Below are positions 25,700 through 34,469 of a stretch of DNA of 64,000 nucleotides, one piece after another. Each line of letters starts with the position of its first letter. Within the stretch, counting starts at the first letter, position 1. The DNA lies in contig NZ_JAWMTI010000001.1 of NCBI RefSeq assembly GCF_036959255.1, positions 310,001 through 374,000 of the forward strand. The letters are read 5' to 3'. Below the pieces are notes generated by a model. That model did no database searches and had not been told where the DNA came from. It saw nothing but the letters and a program-made list of their open reading frames with translations. The translations under genes and the position numbers were made by a program. The stretch comes from Olivibacter sp036959255 (lineage in GTDB: Bacteria > Bacteroidota > Bacteroidia > Sphingobacteriales > Sphingobacteriaceae).

Positions 25700-27223
25700 A
25701 TGAAAAAACGATCGACACTAAAATATATCAATATAGATGATCTTAAACTAGACACGAACAATCCTAGATTTGGTGAACTTTACAATGGTAGCACTAACGA
25801 AGATGATCTAATAGAATATCTACTTTATGAAGAAGCCGGAGAAGAAATTGCATCAGCAATAGTAGATAAAAATGAGTTCTATGAAGATAAAGCTTTATGG
25901 GTGATCAAAGATAAAGAGGGTAAATATATAGTTCGCGATGGAAATAGACGGTGTGCAGCTGTCAAAGCACTGCAAATGCCAAGCAAATATAAATTGCCGC
26001 TTACCAAAATGCTTTTTGGTCAATTACCTGTCTACGAATATACCGATGAAGCAGAATTAAAATCTAGAATTGGTGAAGAGCATGCTGCCTCTTTATTTCG
26101 AAGTTGGGAACGTATAGCCAAAGCTTTGCAAATTCTTGATTTGGCAAATAGTGGAAAAAAGGACGAAATGAACAACCTAGATTCACGTCCGGGAGACTTT
26201 ATTAAGTTGGGTTCCTTTTATAAAGAAGCAGTGAAATACGGTGGAGATAACTTCCGAAAGCAACTGAGACGAGGCAGAGGAAAAACAGGCGGTAAAACTA
26301 TTATTTACGAACGTTTATTCAGGGATGCTAAATTCTGTGGATATAAATTTAAGAACTCTCCAAGCTTTAAAATAGACATAATAGATAGAAATAAATTTAA
26401 GTCCTATATCAAAGCCTTGGTTAAGTATATAGACGCTTATCCGGATTTAAAAACGTCTAACATTGATGAAAACAAAGATTTTATCAAAAATCTCAAACCA
26501 TATGGTTTTGATGCAGATCAAAAGCCCACTCAAACTTCAACACCATCATCTCCTTTAACACATAATCCACAAGGAACATCACCAGTAAGCAGCGCATCAC
26601 CTTTAATACCAACAACTAGTTCAGCGACAACGTCAGGAGCAAGCAGTATCCCTAATGGCAGTCTTTCGTCTATGTCCACAGGTGCAAGTATGGTGGCGAC
26701 CTCTGTGCCAGCGCCATCTACATCATCAACTACCAGACCATCTATTAAACGTAAACCTGTATTAAAAAGAAAAAAAATTCCACTGGCGCTCAAAAAACTT
26801 ATTGACGAGTGCTTTGATATCAGTAAAGATAGTTATCCAAATGCAAAAACAGCTTTAACAAGAGTTACTTTTGAATGTACGTTAAAATATATTGTTGAAA
26901 ATACCTTTTGGAAAGCTAACAAGGTCTTAAAAAACTCAAATCATTTCCGCAATGCATTTTTTGACAATAAAGGGACCAAATTGGTTTACACAAATTTTTC
27001 AACGCTTAAAAATAAATTCACTGAACTAATATCCGAAACAGGAATCAAAAATGCCTTTAATACATTTAGCTTAGAACTCCCTCATCAAATAATTCATAAC
27101 TACCTTACTGTGGCAGGACCAGCTAATGCTGACAGCATTTGTACCAACTTAATTCCTTTAATAGAATTTATGCTTAGAGACGAAAAAGATCTTTTAAGTG
27201 ACTTAGATTTAAGTAAACTTTGA
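25700..27223 (+). CDS. ParB/Srx-fold N-terminal domain protein with low-complexity linker (system gene 1)
   Basis: A 507-residue protein. The N-terminal domain is ParB-like: NPRF (21-24) and the RDGNRRCAAVKAL box (79-91), equivalent to the ParB GxxRR region used for CTP or nuclease chemistry. A Ser/Thr/Pro-rich linker runs from about 280 to 345, followed by a very basic patch (KRKPVLKRKKIP). The C-terminal domain of about 145 residues is of no family I recognise. It lies 43 bp before the methyltransferase gene on the same strand. A role in DNA recognition, clamping or nicking is inferred from the fold. Base composition is clearly AT-rich. Confidence 0.78.
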   Translation: MKKRSTLKYINIDDLKLDTNNPRFGELYNGSTNEDDLIEYLLYEEAGEEIASAIVDKNEFYEDKALWVIKDKEGKYIVRDGNRRCAAVKALQMPSKYKLPLTKMLFGQLPVYEYTDEAELKSRIGEEHAASLFRSWERIAKALQILDLANSGKKDEMNNLDSRPGDFIKLGSFYKEAVKYGGDNFRKQLRRGRGKTGGKTIIYERLFRDAKFCGYKFKNSPSFKIDIIDRNKFKSYIKALVKYIDAYPDLKTSNIDENKDFIKNLKPYGFDADQKPTQTSTPSSPLTHNPQGTSPVSSASPLIPTTSSATTSGASSIPNGSLSSMSTGASMVATSVPAPSTSSTTRPSIKRKPVLKRKKIPLALKKLIDECFDISKDSYPNAKTALTRVTFECTLKYIVENTFWKANKVLKNSNHFRNAFFDNKGTKLVYTNFSTLKNKFTELISETGIKNAFNTFSLELPHQIIHNYLTVAGPANADSICTNLIPLIEFMLRDEKDLLSDLDLSKL

Positions 27224-27266
27224 TTGTAGCCTATTTCTAATTATTTTTACCAAATAAAAAACGAAT

Positions 27267-28208
27267 TTGGCAAATCCTAGAGGACAAAGCCCCCTACGTT
27301 ATCCAGGCGGCAAAGCATGTTTAACACAGTTCATCACAGAGCTAGCCCAACAAAATGAGCTAGTGGGAGGGCGTTATGTTGAGCTTTATGCAGGTGGAGC
27401 TGGCGCAGCATTAAATCTTCTATACAATAGAACGTTTGATAGCATTCTCATCAATGATTATGACTATAGTATTTATTCATTTTGGCACTCCGTAATAAAT
27501 CAAACAGAAGCGTTCATTAAGCTTATTGAAAGAACTCCCGTCACTCTAGCGGAGTGGTATCGTCAAAAAGAAATATTCGATCGCGGTCGAGAAAACGAAC
27601 AACTTGACTTGGGTTTTGCAACTTTTTTTCTGAATCGCACCAACCGTTCGGGAATCATCTTCAAAGCGGGGCCAATTGGTGGATTTGAGCAAACAGGAAA
27701 TTACCTCATCGATGTACGATTTAATAAAAAGAATCTGATCGAACGTATTGAAAAGATCGGCAGCCATGCAGATCGGATACATCTAACCAATGAAGATGCA
27801 ACTAAAATAATTCAGGCTCTGGAAAATTATACACGAGATCTGTCTCGCACATTTTTGTACTTAGATCCTCCTTACTATAAAAAAGGTAAGGAGCTATATC
27901 TCAACAATTATGGGCATGATGGACATGAGGGTTTGGCCCAATACGTAGTTAATTTACCCAATGAGCTGCGGTGGTTGATATCTTACGACAATGTTGACCA
28001 GATAAAAAGAATGTACCAGCATTATCGCTTAGCTACATTCGACCTAAGTTACACATTACAGTCAAAAAGGTTTGGCAGTGAATTGTTAATATTCAGTGAT
28101 AATCTTAACTTAGGAGCCGAAATTACAGTCAATGGTCGATCCAGCGACTTAGATATTTTTAGATATCAAGAGCATGAACCAACAAATCCAATACCTATCA
28201 TCCAATGA
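27267..28208 (+). CDS. D12-class (Dam-type) adenine-N6 DNA methyltransferase (system gene 2)
   Basis: A 313-residue methyltransferase of the D12/alpha class. Motif X is LRYPGGK (10-16), motif I is VELYAGGAG (38-46), and the catalytic motif IV is DPPYY (200-204), followed by the SYDN segment. The start codon appears to be TTG at 27267, since the RYPGGK motif is 10 residues in and no ATG precedes it. The 3' end overlaps the next gene by 35 bp. Members of this class partner nucleases in DpnII-like restriction systems or act alone in phages. The target site is unknown. Confidence 0.92.
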   Translation: MANPRGQSPLRYPGGKACLTQFITELAQQNELVGGRYVELYAGGAGAALNLLYNRTFDSILINDYDYSIYSFWHSVINQTEAFIKLIERTPVTLAEWYRQKEIFDRGRENEQLDLGFATFFLNRTNRSGIIFKAGPIGGFEQTGNYLIDVRFNKKNLIERIEKIGSHADRIHLTNEDATKIIQALENYTRDLSRTFLYLDPPYYKKGKELYLNNYGHDGHEGLAQYVVNLPNELRWLISYDNVDQIKRMYQHYRLATFDLSYTLQSKRFGSELLIFSDNLNLGAEITVNGRSSDLDIFRYQEHEPTNPIPIIQ

Positions 28209-29298
28209 GCTACATTTCGATTACCGCAATCCTCGGATAGCGGAATTCCTCCCTACAGCACAAACCCCCGAGAAGGAAATTATAAAAATTCTATGGAATG
28301 TGATGGGAGTTGAGGAAATTGTATTATCTATTAAGGCAAGTGGTTTTTTTACAAATGAGCCTCTCATTGCAATTGTAGAAGACGGGAAGAATGTTGTGCT
28401 TGAAGGTAATAGAAGACTTGCCGCTGTCAAATGTATTCTTGACCCCACCATAGCCGACTTCATTGGAATCAATAAAAATACGCTATCGATCCCTAAAACA
28501 GCTAAAGACACATTAAATGAGATACCCATTATTTTTGTTAAAGACCGTAAGGACGCTTGGAAATTTATCGGCTTCAAGCATATTAACGGTCCTGCAAAAT
28601 GGGGAAGCTACGCCAAAGCACAATATGTGTCTCAAATCAAAAATGAATTTAATATTCCTTTAGAGGAAATTGCTTCACAGATAGGCGATACGCATAAAAC
28701 TGTTCAAAAACTATATCAAGGACTTCAAGTCATCGAACAAGCCGAACAGCTTGGCGTATTCGATCGCACTGATATCCAAGCGAACAGACTTTATTTCTCT
28801 CATCTATACACTGGATTAACATACGAAGGATTCAAAGATTATATAGGAATAACGGGTGTCCCCGAGGATCAGGCTAATCCAGTTCCCGAAGACAAAAAAG
28901 AAGAATTAGGAGAGTTATTAACATGGATATATGGCAGTAAGAAAAAAGATGAACAAGCAGCTGTACAATCGCAAAATCCGGATATCCGAAGACTGGAAGC
29001 AGTTTTAAAAAATAGAGAAGCGATTCACGCATTAAGAGACGGACTTCCGCTATACCAAGCCTATGAAATTAGCCAACCCAAGGAAGAAACGTTTGAGCAA
29101 AGTTTATTGGAGGCAAAACGTGCTCTCCAAAAAGCTCATTCCTACCAGACAGAGGGTTTTGATGGACAGGATGAAAGCCTAATGAAACATGCGGCTTCCA
29201 TTGCGAAATTGGCAGATGAATTGTATGAATTAATGGAGAAGAAATACCTTACTTTAAAAGAAGCTGGTAAAAAGAAAAGATTGTTTGACGAAGATTAA
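28174..29298 (+). CDS. Second ParB-like protein (system gene 3)
   Basis: A 374-residue protein with a ParB/Srx-like N-terminal domain: NPR (19-21) and the VVLEGNRRLAAVK box (74-86), the same layout as in gene 1. A predicted helix-turn-helix follows (IPLEEIASQIGDTHKTVQKLYQG), as in the central domain of partition ParB proteins. The C-terminal third is highly charged and helical. The two ParB-like proteins differ outside the box, so they are not a recent duplication. It overlaps the methyltransferase gene by 35 bp and is 16 bp from the nuclease gene. Confidence 0.78.
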   Translation: MNQQIQYLSSNELHFDYRNPRIAEFLPTAQTPEKEIIKILWNVMGVEEIVLSIKASGFFTNEPLIAIVEDGKNVVLEGNRRLAAVKCILDPTIADFIGINKNTLSIPKTAKDTLNEIPIIFVKDRKDAWKFIGFKHINGPAKWGSYAKAQYVSQIKNEFNIPLEEIASQIGDTHKTVQKLYQGLQVIEQAEQLGVFDRTDIQANRLYFSHLYTGLTYEGFKDYIGITGVPEDQANPVPEDKKEELGELLTWIYGSKKKDEQAAVQSQNPDIRRLEAVLKNREAIHALRDGLPLYQAYEISQPKEETFEQSLLEAKRALQKAHSYQTEGFDGQDESLMKHAASIAKLADELYELMEKKYLTLKEAGKKKRLFDED

Positions 29299-29314
29299 CC
29301 TTTTAACCTAGACT

Positions 29315-30238
29315 ATGTTTAAGCTTCCCGATGGCATCCCCACATTTAGAAACTCTGCTCAAGATTGGGCTGATTATGCAGAGTATCATGCTATATTAAA
29401 TGGTAAAATAAACTTGTACGGATTAACAAAACCATCCCGCTTGGTTTCGGATGAGGATGTAGTATTGGGAATCGAAGACGACACCGATAAATATCTCGAA
29501 AAGGTAGATGAAATTTCCACTGAAATACTTTATCGTATTCAGGTTGGCGAGTGTCTTTACCCCTTTGAAATCGAAGATCATGACTACAGTCTTCGATTTG
29601 CACCAAAATCGGATCAAGGTAATATTATCTATCCTTATTTATTGTTGGCCACACGTGCAAAAATGGATAAAGATCGCATAAAAGCTAGTATCGACGGTTC
29701 ATTACTTTTTGAATATCTCTGTTCCATTGTTGCTCAAAATTATTTCGGCCCCAGAGCGGAAGTGGACATCCTTGGTACAAGCAAAGAAGATATTACGAAT
29801 TTCAGAGACAAATTGCGTGAAATAACACACGTACTTGGTGAAGGTGGCGATATTCATGACAACCATGGTCACAAACCACAGGATGGCAAAGTCGATGTCA
29901 TCGTCTGGAAAGGCTTCAAGGATCAACAACCTTCTAAAATGATTGGTTTTGGGCAATGTAAAACAGGTACGAACTGGGTTGAGAAGCTATCAGAATTAGA
30001 TACAGAAGCATTTTGCAAAACATGGTTTACAAGGCAACCAGTCCTTACACCCGTACGTATGTTCTTTACTGCTCAATACTTTCCTAGAGATATTTTTCGC
30101 GAAAGGGCTAATCTAGCAGGTTTAGTATTTGACCGCTTTAGAATACTTGATTACCTCCCAGAAAAAATAGATGAGAATCTATTAGATAAAATATACAACT
30201 GGACAGAAGCGATAAAAGAGCATTACAGTAAAAACTGA
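29315..30238 (+). CDS. Putative PD-(D/E)XK-type nuclease (system gene 4)
   Basis: A 307-residue protein. A PD-(D/E)XK-like core is visible: Glu133 in a helix (LLFEYLCSIVAQNYFG), Asp194 in DGKVDVIVWKGF, and Gln214-x-Lys216 in GFGQCKTG, the Q-x-K variant of the E-x-K motif. The aromatic/charged C-terminal region has no known domain. Directly downstream of the methyltransferase/ParB genes, it is the likely cutting component of the module. The assignment rests on motif pattern and context; I do not recognise a named family. Confidence 0.65.
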   Translation: MFKLPDGIPTFRNSAQDWADYAEYHAILNGKINLYGLTKPSRLVSDEDVVLGIEDDTDKYLEKVDEISTEILYRIQVGECLYPFEIEDHDYSLRFAPKSDQGNIIYPYLLLATRAKMDKDRIKASIDGSLLFEYLCSIVAQNYFGPRAEVDILGTSKEDITNFRDKLREITHVLGEGGDIHDNHGHKPQDGKVDVIVWKGFKDQQPSKMIGFGQCKTGTNWVEKLSELDTEAFCKTWFTRQPVLTPVRMFFTAQYFPRDIFRERANLAGLVFDRFRILDYLPEKIDENLLDKIYNWTEAIKEHYSKN

Positions 30239-30278
30239 TTTACCAATCGTAACATACTAGAACCTCCATCGAATTATA

Positions 30279-31178
30279 GTGACCAAGTATAAAGCAAAGA
30301 TATCCCCACATGAAAATGCAGACGAATTCTTCATTTGGCGAATTAGGGCATTACAATTTGCTGACCCCAAAAAATGGTCAGGAAAAGATTATTATTATTG
30401 CCATCCACCTTACTATAAAATGAAAGCGGTCACAAATGTGACCAAAAAGATAATCCATTTCAGTTTCAATGATTCATCAGTACCGAACTATTTAAAGAAA
30501 GGAGGAAAGGGATTTTGCCATCAATATGCGCAGGATTTTATTAGTAAAGAGCGCAGATTAAGAGTGCGTTATAAAAACAAGAATTTTACTGTAGAATTTG
30601 TTTCGTTAGAAGAAGAATCTCGTATTCTAATAGAAGAAGGCAAATATTTATATGCAGATCTAAAAGGAAAGATAAAGTCTCCAGAGTGGTTCGTTACAGA
30701 CATAGGTAGTGACGAATTGGTCGTAGAAATATATCACTCTAACAAATCTACCATCGAGAAACAAGCAGGATATAGAAAAACGGATAATGCTGCCATTCAA
30801 ATTGAATTAAATAAATGTTATGCGTTTAAGAATGAAAAACACTTTCATGGTTATAGTGAGGAACAGATTGTAGGACAAATGCAAATACTCGAAAGCTTTA
30901 TTTCACGCTCATATTTTCAATTTGATATTTTGCATTTTCCAACACAAAAGCGCCAGAGATTTCAGGAAAGTAAAATAACAAAAAAAGCGAAGGATCAATA
31001 TAATGGTTCTCGAGAAACAACCTCTCTTGCTGCTCCTTTATTTACCCAACAAGAACATTTAGAAAAACAAGCACCCGTTTTCATCTCGCAAGACATTAAG
31101 CAGACCACAAAAAAAAATAAAGAATCAACTTTCAGTCAGATTCTCTCGAAGTTTAAGCGCTTTTTTCAAAAGCGGTAA
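30279..31178 (+). CDS. Protein of unknown function, possible nuclease-like core (system gene 5)
   Basis: A 299-residue protein beginning at GTG (30279), 40 bp after the nuclease gene. Residues 130-165 contain Asp141 and VVEIYHSNKS (Glu150, Lys156), resembling the D-ExK arrangement of CoiA-like or other PD-(D/E)XK nucleases. Cysteines in YYYCHPPYY and GFCHQY might bind metal. The C-terminal 70 residues are basic and of low complexity (QTTKKNKEST, KFKRFFQKR), as in DNA-binding tails. It is the last gene of the rightward operon, convergent with the helicase gene. The nuclease suggestion is weak. Confidence 0.55.
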   Translation: MTKYKAKISPHENADEFFIWRIRALQFADPKKWSGKDYYYCHPPYYKMKAVTNVTKKIIHFSFNDSSVPNYLKKGGKGFCHQYAQDFISKERRLRVRYKNKNFTVEFVSLEEESRILIEEGKYLYADLKGKIKSPEWFVTDIGSDELVVEIYHSNKSTIEKQAGYRKTDNAAIQIELNKCYAFKNEKHFHGYSEEQIVGQMQILESFISRSYFQFDILHFPTQKRQRFQESKITKKAKDQYNGSRETTSLAAPLFTQQEHLEKQAPVFISQDIKQTTKKNKESTFSQILSKFKRFFQKR

Positions 31179-31243
31179 TACAATAATAAATCTTCCTTAT
31201 ATACTTGCCTACTTCTAACGTAAAGTTAGTTACCATATGCAAT

Positions 31244-33430
31244 TTACAATACCCGCTCAAATATCCCTATGACCTTAAAATCGGTAAGCGTGTCCTCTTC
31301 GAGAACGATAGGCTTATACTTATCGTCATAAGACAGAGGATTTAAGATAATCTTTTCATGCTGCCATCCTTCTTCGCTAACTATTTTCTTGCTGCTGTAT
31401 TCTTTTATAGTATAATAGGAGCCGAAATCAGCATCTTGTATTGCTGTTGCAGAAGCCAGTACGATTTTGCCATTACGACTACCACCACTGTATTTCCGAA
31501 ATAGACATATAGATCCGTTGGGAATAATCCTGTTCATCGACTCGCCCACTACCTTACAGGCAAACAAATCGTTTGTATCATACATATTATGTGGCAATAG
31601 GACATATTGTACCTCTCCTACTGTTTGAGCATCGCTAAAATCACCGGCAGCCACTGCCAAATCATAAAACGGAATAGCATTTTCATCAGGTTCCTTCGTT
31701 AATGTTATTTCCTCCTTGTCATCAGTGACTCCAAATGAAGGAATATATTGTGCGAAATAATCCCGAAGATCGGGATCACAGACATAAATATATGTTCCCC
31801 TTACACCACGAAGCAAAATGGTTTTATAGATATTGAGAATGAAATCATGCAATTGCTCTGCGTTTTCTATTGCATTCTTGCCGTTCTTATCATGGTAGTT
31901 TTCCTTTCGGATCACAATACGTTGTGTTATTTTATCGTAGCTTATTTCATTACCAAAAATAACACCTGCGTAGTTTAGATCATAACCCTGTGTTGTATGG
32001 ATGCAGCCTACTTCTTCGATCGAGCCTTCGCTATTGATCCAGTCTATTGATGTGCGATTCCATCGCAATTGCACATCGCCGATGCAGATATCATATTGTT
32101 CGGGATCTTTATTCGAAATCCATTTCCACGCGTAACCGGCGATCAACCGCGCCAAGCTATATTCCTGTTCGCGCTTTTTAATTTGGCCAACCATATCCTC
32201 AAAGGAATGGAACAGCAGGAATTCATATACCTTGGATTGGAATATTCCTTTCGTTTTTGGCACTGAAACACTAAGCAGTTGATCTATAAAATTAACATAA
32301 TCGATCCCTCCCATTACACGAAATTGTGATTTCAATTGTTCTTCTCGGGTATCCAGCTGCTGCCTGAGACGCTGAAAATCTTCCTTTTTCACATCAGATG
32401 GTTTGATACTCTGATTTGCATCGTAAAAAAATACGGCCTTTTTGGACTTTAAAAGTATCCAATTAAGTTCGGAGTCTTTATACTTATCAAGACCTAACTG
32501 AACCATATTTCTATCAAAGATACTCGTATGGGTACCGCTGAGATTGACTCGTCGTCGTAGTCTATGGGACTCATCTACAAGTACAATATCATAATGTTTT
32601 TTTATCACTTCTGATGGTCCGATAACCATACTGGCTTTGAGGTCTTTGACATGCTTAAATACGTTAGATAGCGTTTTGCGGAATGATGCCATCGGAACAA
32701 CCAGTGCCATCTTTGGCTGCGGGTATTTCTTTTTCAGTACAGCAACCAGCTGGGGCAATTCCTTTTCTTCTTCGCCGAATTCGGTAAAATTGAAATCTTC
32801 GAGATCCGTATGGATCAGCTTAAAAAGGAAAATCGCAAGCACCGTTTTACCGGTACCAGCACCGCCATCAATTAATAAGTTCTTGGCATCATCGGCAATA
32901 AGTCCTCGAATGATAGTCTTTAGGCCGTCAACCTGGTCTTTTGAAAGGCTTTTATACGGCGAGTATTTGAAAAGGTCAGAATTATCTATATGTTTAAGAG
33001 AATGCTTAGCAATACCTTCTGTGCGCAAGCGCTGCCAAATATTTTTAAAAATCTCCCAATAAAGCTCTTTTTTATTATAGTAATTATGGTTTGCCAAGCC
33101 GAGATTACCGTTCTGCAACTGATAATAGCCGTCCCCAGAAAGATATCGGATAAGATTCGATTCGATATCTAAGGTTGCTGATTTATTGAACAGACTGCTA
33201 CTTAGAAGGTGTACAACCGTAAGCCTCTGCTTTCGCTGATTGGCAAGATGTGTTTTCATACGAGCGCGCATGTCGGTAGTTTCACCGACATAAGCCTCCT
33301 TCATAATTCCGTCACTAAGTATGTAAACCAATGGCCATTGGTCATTTTCGTAAATACGGTGATCTATTTTATCGGGAAGTCTCGTATTGAAGTCGTATAG
33401 GTTTATTTCAAACTGATCTGAGGAATTCAT
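31244..33430 (-). CDS. GIY-YIG / DUF2075 helicase / S24 (LexA-like) peptidase fusion protein
   Basis: A 728-residue three-part protein. Residues 30-110 form a GIY-YIG-type domain (LVYILSD, AYVGETTDMRAR, Glu90). Residues 150-590 form a DUF2075 superfamily 1-like helicase with Walker A GGAGTGKT (189-196), Walker B VLVDESHR and later motifs including the HTTQGYDLNYAGV segment. Residues 600-728 are an S24/LexA-type peptidase with a possible Ala-Gly cleavage site (AVAAGDF), the serine in VVGESMNRI and the lysine in SRNGKIVL. The family is linked to phage defence by neighbourhood. It overlaps the MazG gene by 4 bp (ATGA), so translation is probably coupled. Confidence 0.88.
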   Translation of the reverse strand: MNSSDQFEINLYDFNTRLPDKIDHRIYENDQWPLVYILSDGIMKEAYVGETTDMRARMKTHLANQRKQRLTVVHLLSSSLFNKSATLDIESNLIRYLSGDGYYQLQNGNLGLANHNYYNKKELYWEIFKNIWQRLRTEGIAKHSLKHIDNSDLFKYSPYKSLSKDQVDGLKTIIRGLIADDAKNLLIDGGAGTGKTVLAIFLFKLIHTDLEDFNFTEFGEEEKELPQLVAVLKKKYPQPKMALVVPMASFRKTLSNVFKHVKDLKASMVIGPSEVIKKHYDIVLVDESHRLRRRVNLSGTHTSIFDRNMVQLGLDKYKDSELNWILLKSKKAVFFYDANQSIKPSDVKKEDFQRLRQQLDTREEQLKSQFRVMGGIDYVNFIDQLLSVSVPKTKGIFQSKVYEFLLFHSFEDMVGQIKKREQEYSLARLIAGYAWKWISNKDPEQYDICIGDVQLRWNRTSIDWINSEGSIEEVGCIHTTQGYDLNYAGVIFGNEISYDKITQRIVIRKENYHDKNGKNAIENAEQLHDFILNIYKTILLRGVRGTYIYVCDPDLRDYFAQYIPSFGVTDDKEEITLTKEPDENAIPFYDLAVAAGDFSDAQTVGEVQYVLLPHNMYDTNDLFACKVVGESMNRIIPNGSICLFRKYSGGSRNGKIVLASATAIQDADFGSYYTIKEYSSKKIVSEEGWQHEKIILNPLSYDDKYKPIVLEEDTLTDFKVIGIFERVL

Positions 33431-33756
33431 AGCTCATTATACTTTTTAGCGTTTCCCTTCGATCTATCTACCGGATATTTGGCAGCGTTTTTGGTTATCT
33501 TGTCAGTCACGATCTGGTTGATATCTAAATCATACTTTGCCGCTAGCTGCAATGCATAAGCAAACACATCGGCCAGCTCTTCTTTGATCTTTTCTTTATC
33601 AGCTTCTTCGGGCTTCTTCCACAGAAAGAGTTCGTTTAGCTCAGCCGCCTCGATACTGAGTGCTAAAGCCAAATCTTTAGCATTATGAAATTGCTTCCAA
33701 TCGCGCTCTTCGCTAAACTGTAATAATTTATGAGTAAGGTTTTGCCAATCGTTCAT
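33427..33756 (-). CDS. MazG-like nucleotide pyrophosphohydrolase
   Basis: A 109-residue all-alpha NTP pyrophosphohydrolase of the MazG/RS21-C6 (dCTPase-like) group. The metal-binding set is visible: Glu36 and Glu39 in SIEAAELNELF, and Glu60 and Asp63 in KEELADVFAYAL. The fold hydrolyses (d)NTPs to monophosphates and pyrophosphate. It is encoded first in a two-gene leftward operon with the helicase-peptidase fusion, with a 4-bp overlap. That pairing suggests nucleotide depletion or nucleotide signalling linked to the helicase, which is inference. Confidence 0.9.
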   Translation of the reverse strand: MNDWQNLTHKLLQFSEERDWKQFHNAKDLALALSIEAAELNELFLWKKPEEADKEKIKEELADVFAYALQLAAKYDLDINQIVTDKITKNAAKYPVDRSKGNAKKYNEL

Positions 33757-33778
33757 CTGTGTTGCTTAAAGGTTTACG

Positions 33779-33809
33779 TAAAGGTAGGGATTTGGGTGGG
33801 GAATGGCAA
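33779..33809 (-). promoter_or_regulatory. Promoter of the MazG-helicase operon
   Basis: On the minus strand TTG (33809-33807), a 20-bp spacer and TACCTTTA (33786-33779) match the Bacteroidota pattern with one deviation, about 23 bp before the MazG ATG. The remaining 33810-34074 interval shows nothing recognisable. Confidence 0.55.
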
Positions 33810-34074
33810 TCTAATTCCACTCGGTTAACTTAACATTTTATTTCTTGAAATCATTTCTTTTTCAATCCTTCTTCTGCGCTTAACCTAGTGTCGTTCATTC
33901 CTTAACTTTTCCCATTCTTTAGGTCACAGATACTATAAAACAAGATTATAATAGTATATATTAAAAGAATCAAGGTATTCAACATATTGATCTCCCTCCT
34001 GTGTTATAGCACAATGATCTTCAAAGCTTTTACGCGGACGGAAAGAATTAGACAAGCACGAGTTATTTGCTAGT

Positions 34075-34469
34075 ATGATTGCAAATGCATGGTATACGGT
34101 GAACTACTTCAATGTGTCATTTGGTCAACAAGACTTAATTCAAGATGCGGTAAGGCAAATTAAAGAGATCGAGGGCATTACCATAGATGCGCCAAAGCCA
34201 TTGATTAAAAGCAGGCTTGTGGAAACAGACAATCCGCTTACGCATAAACTATTGTTCCATTTTGATAAGCAGGTTCCGCATTGGTTCCTTAGCCCTTGGT
34301 ATCCTAAAAGCGATAGGAATGCCATCTATCAATATTCGCAAGAAGGTCTTAACAAACCCATGTACCATCTACACAAAGACCGCATTGTGATACAGGAAGA
34401 ATGGTTTGAATACCTGGGTCAACATCTCCGTATTGTAAAGGATTACACATATTGGAATCTAACACTTCA
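34075..34469 (+). pseudogene. HNH/restriction endonuclease-like fragment
   Basis: The frame runs to 34560, but only the part up to about 34467 looks protein-like. It includes HWFLSPWYPKSDRNAIYQYS and IVIQEEWFEYLGQHL, ending at DYTYWNLTL. From memory this resembles the C-terminal region of HNH-type restriction endonuclease-like proteins (a VPHWFLSPW pattern and an F-YWNL ending). The similarity stops exactly where the convergent tailspike gene's stop codon begins, and the last 90 bp are antisense to that gene. The catalytic half would be missing. Probably a decayed defence gene; family call is tentative. Confidence 0.45.
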
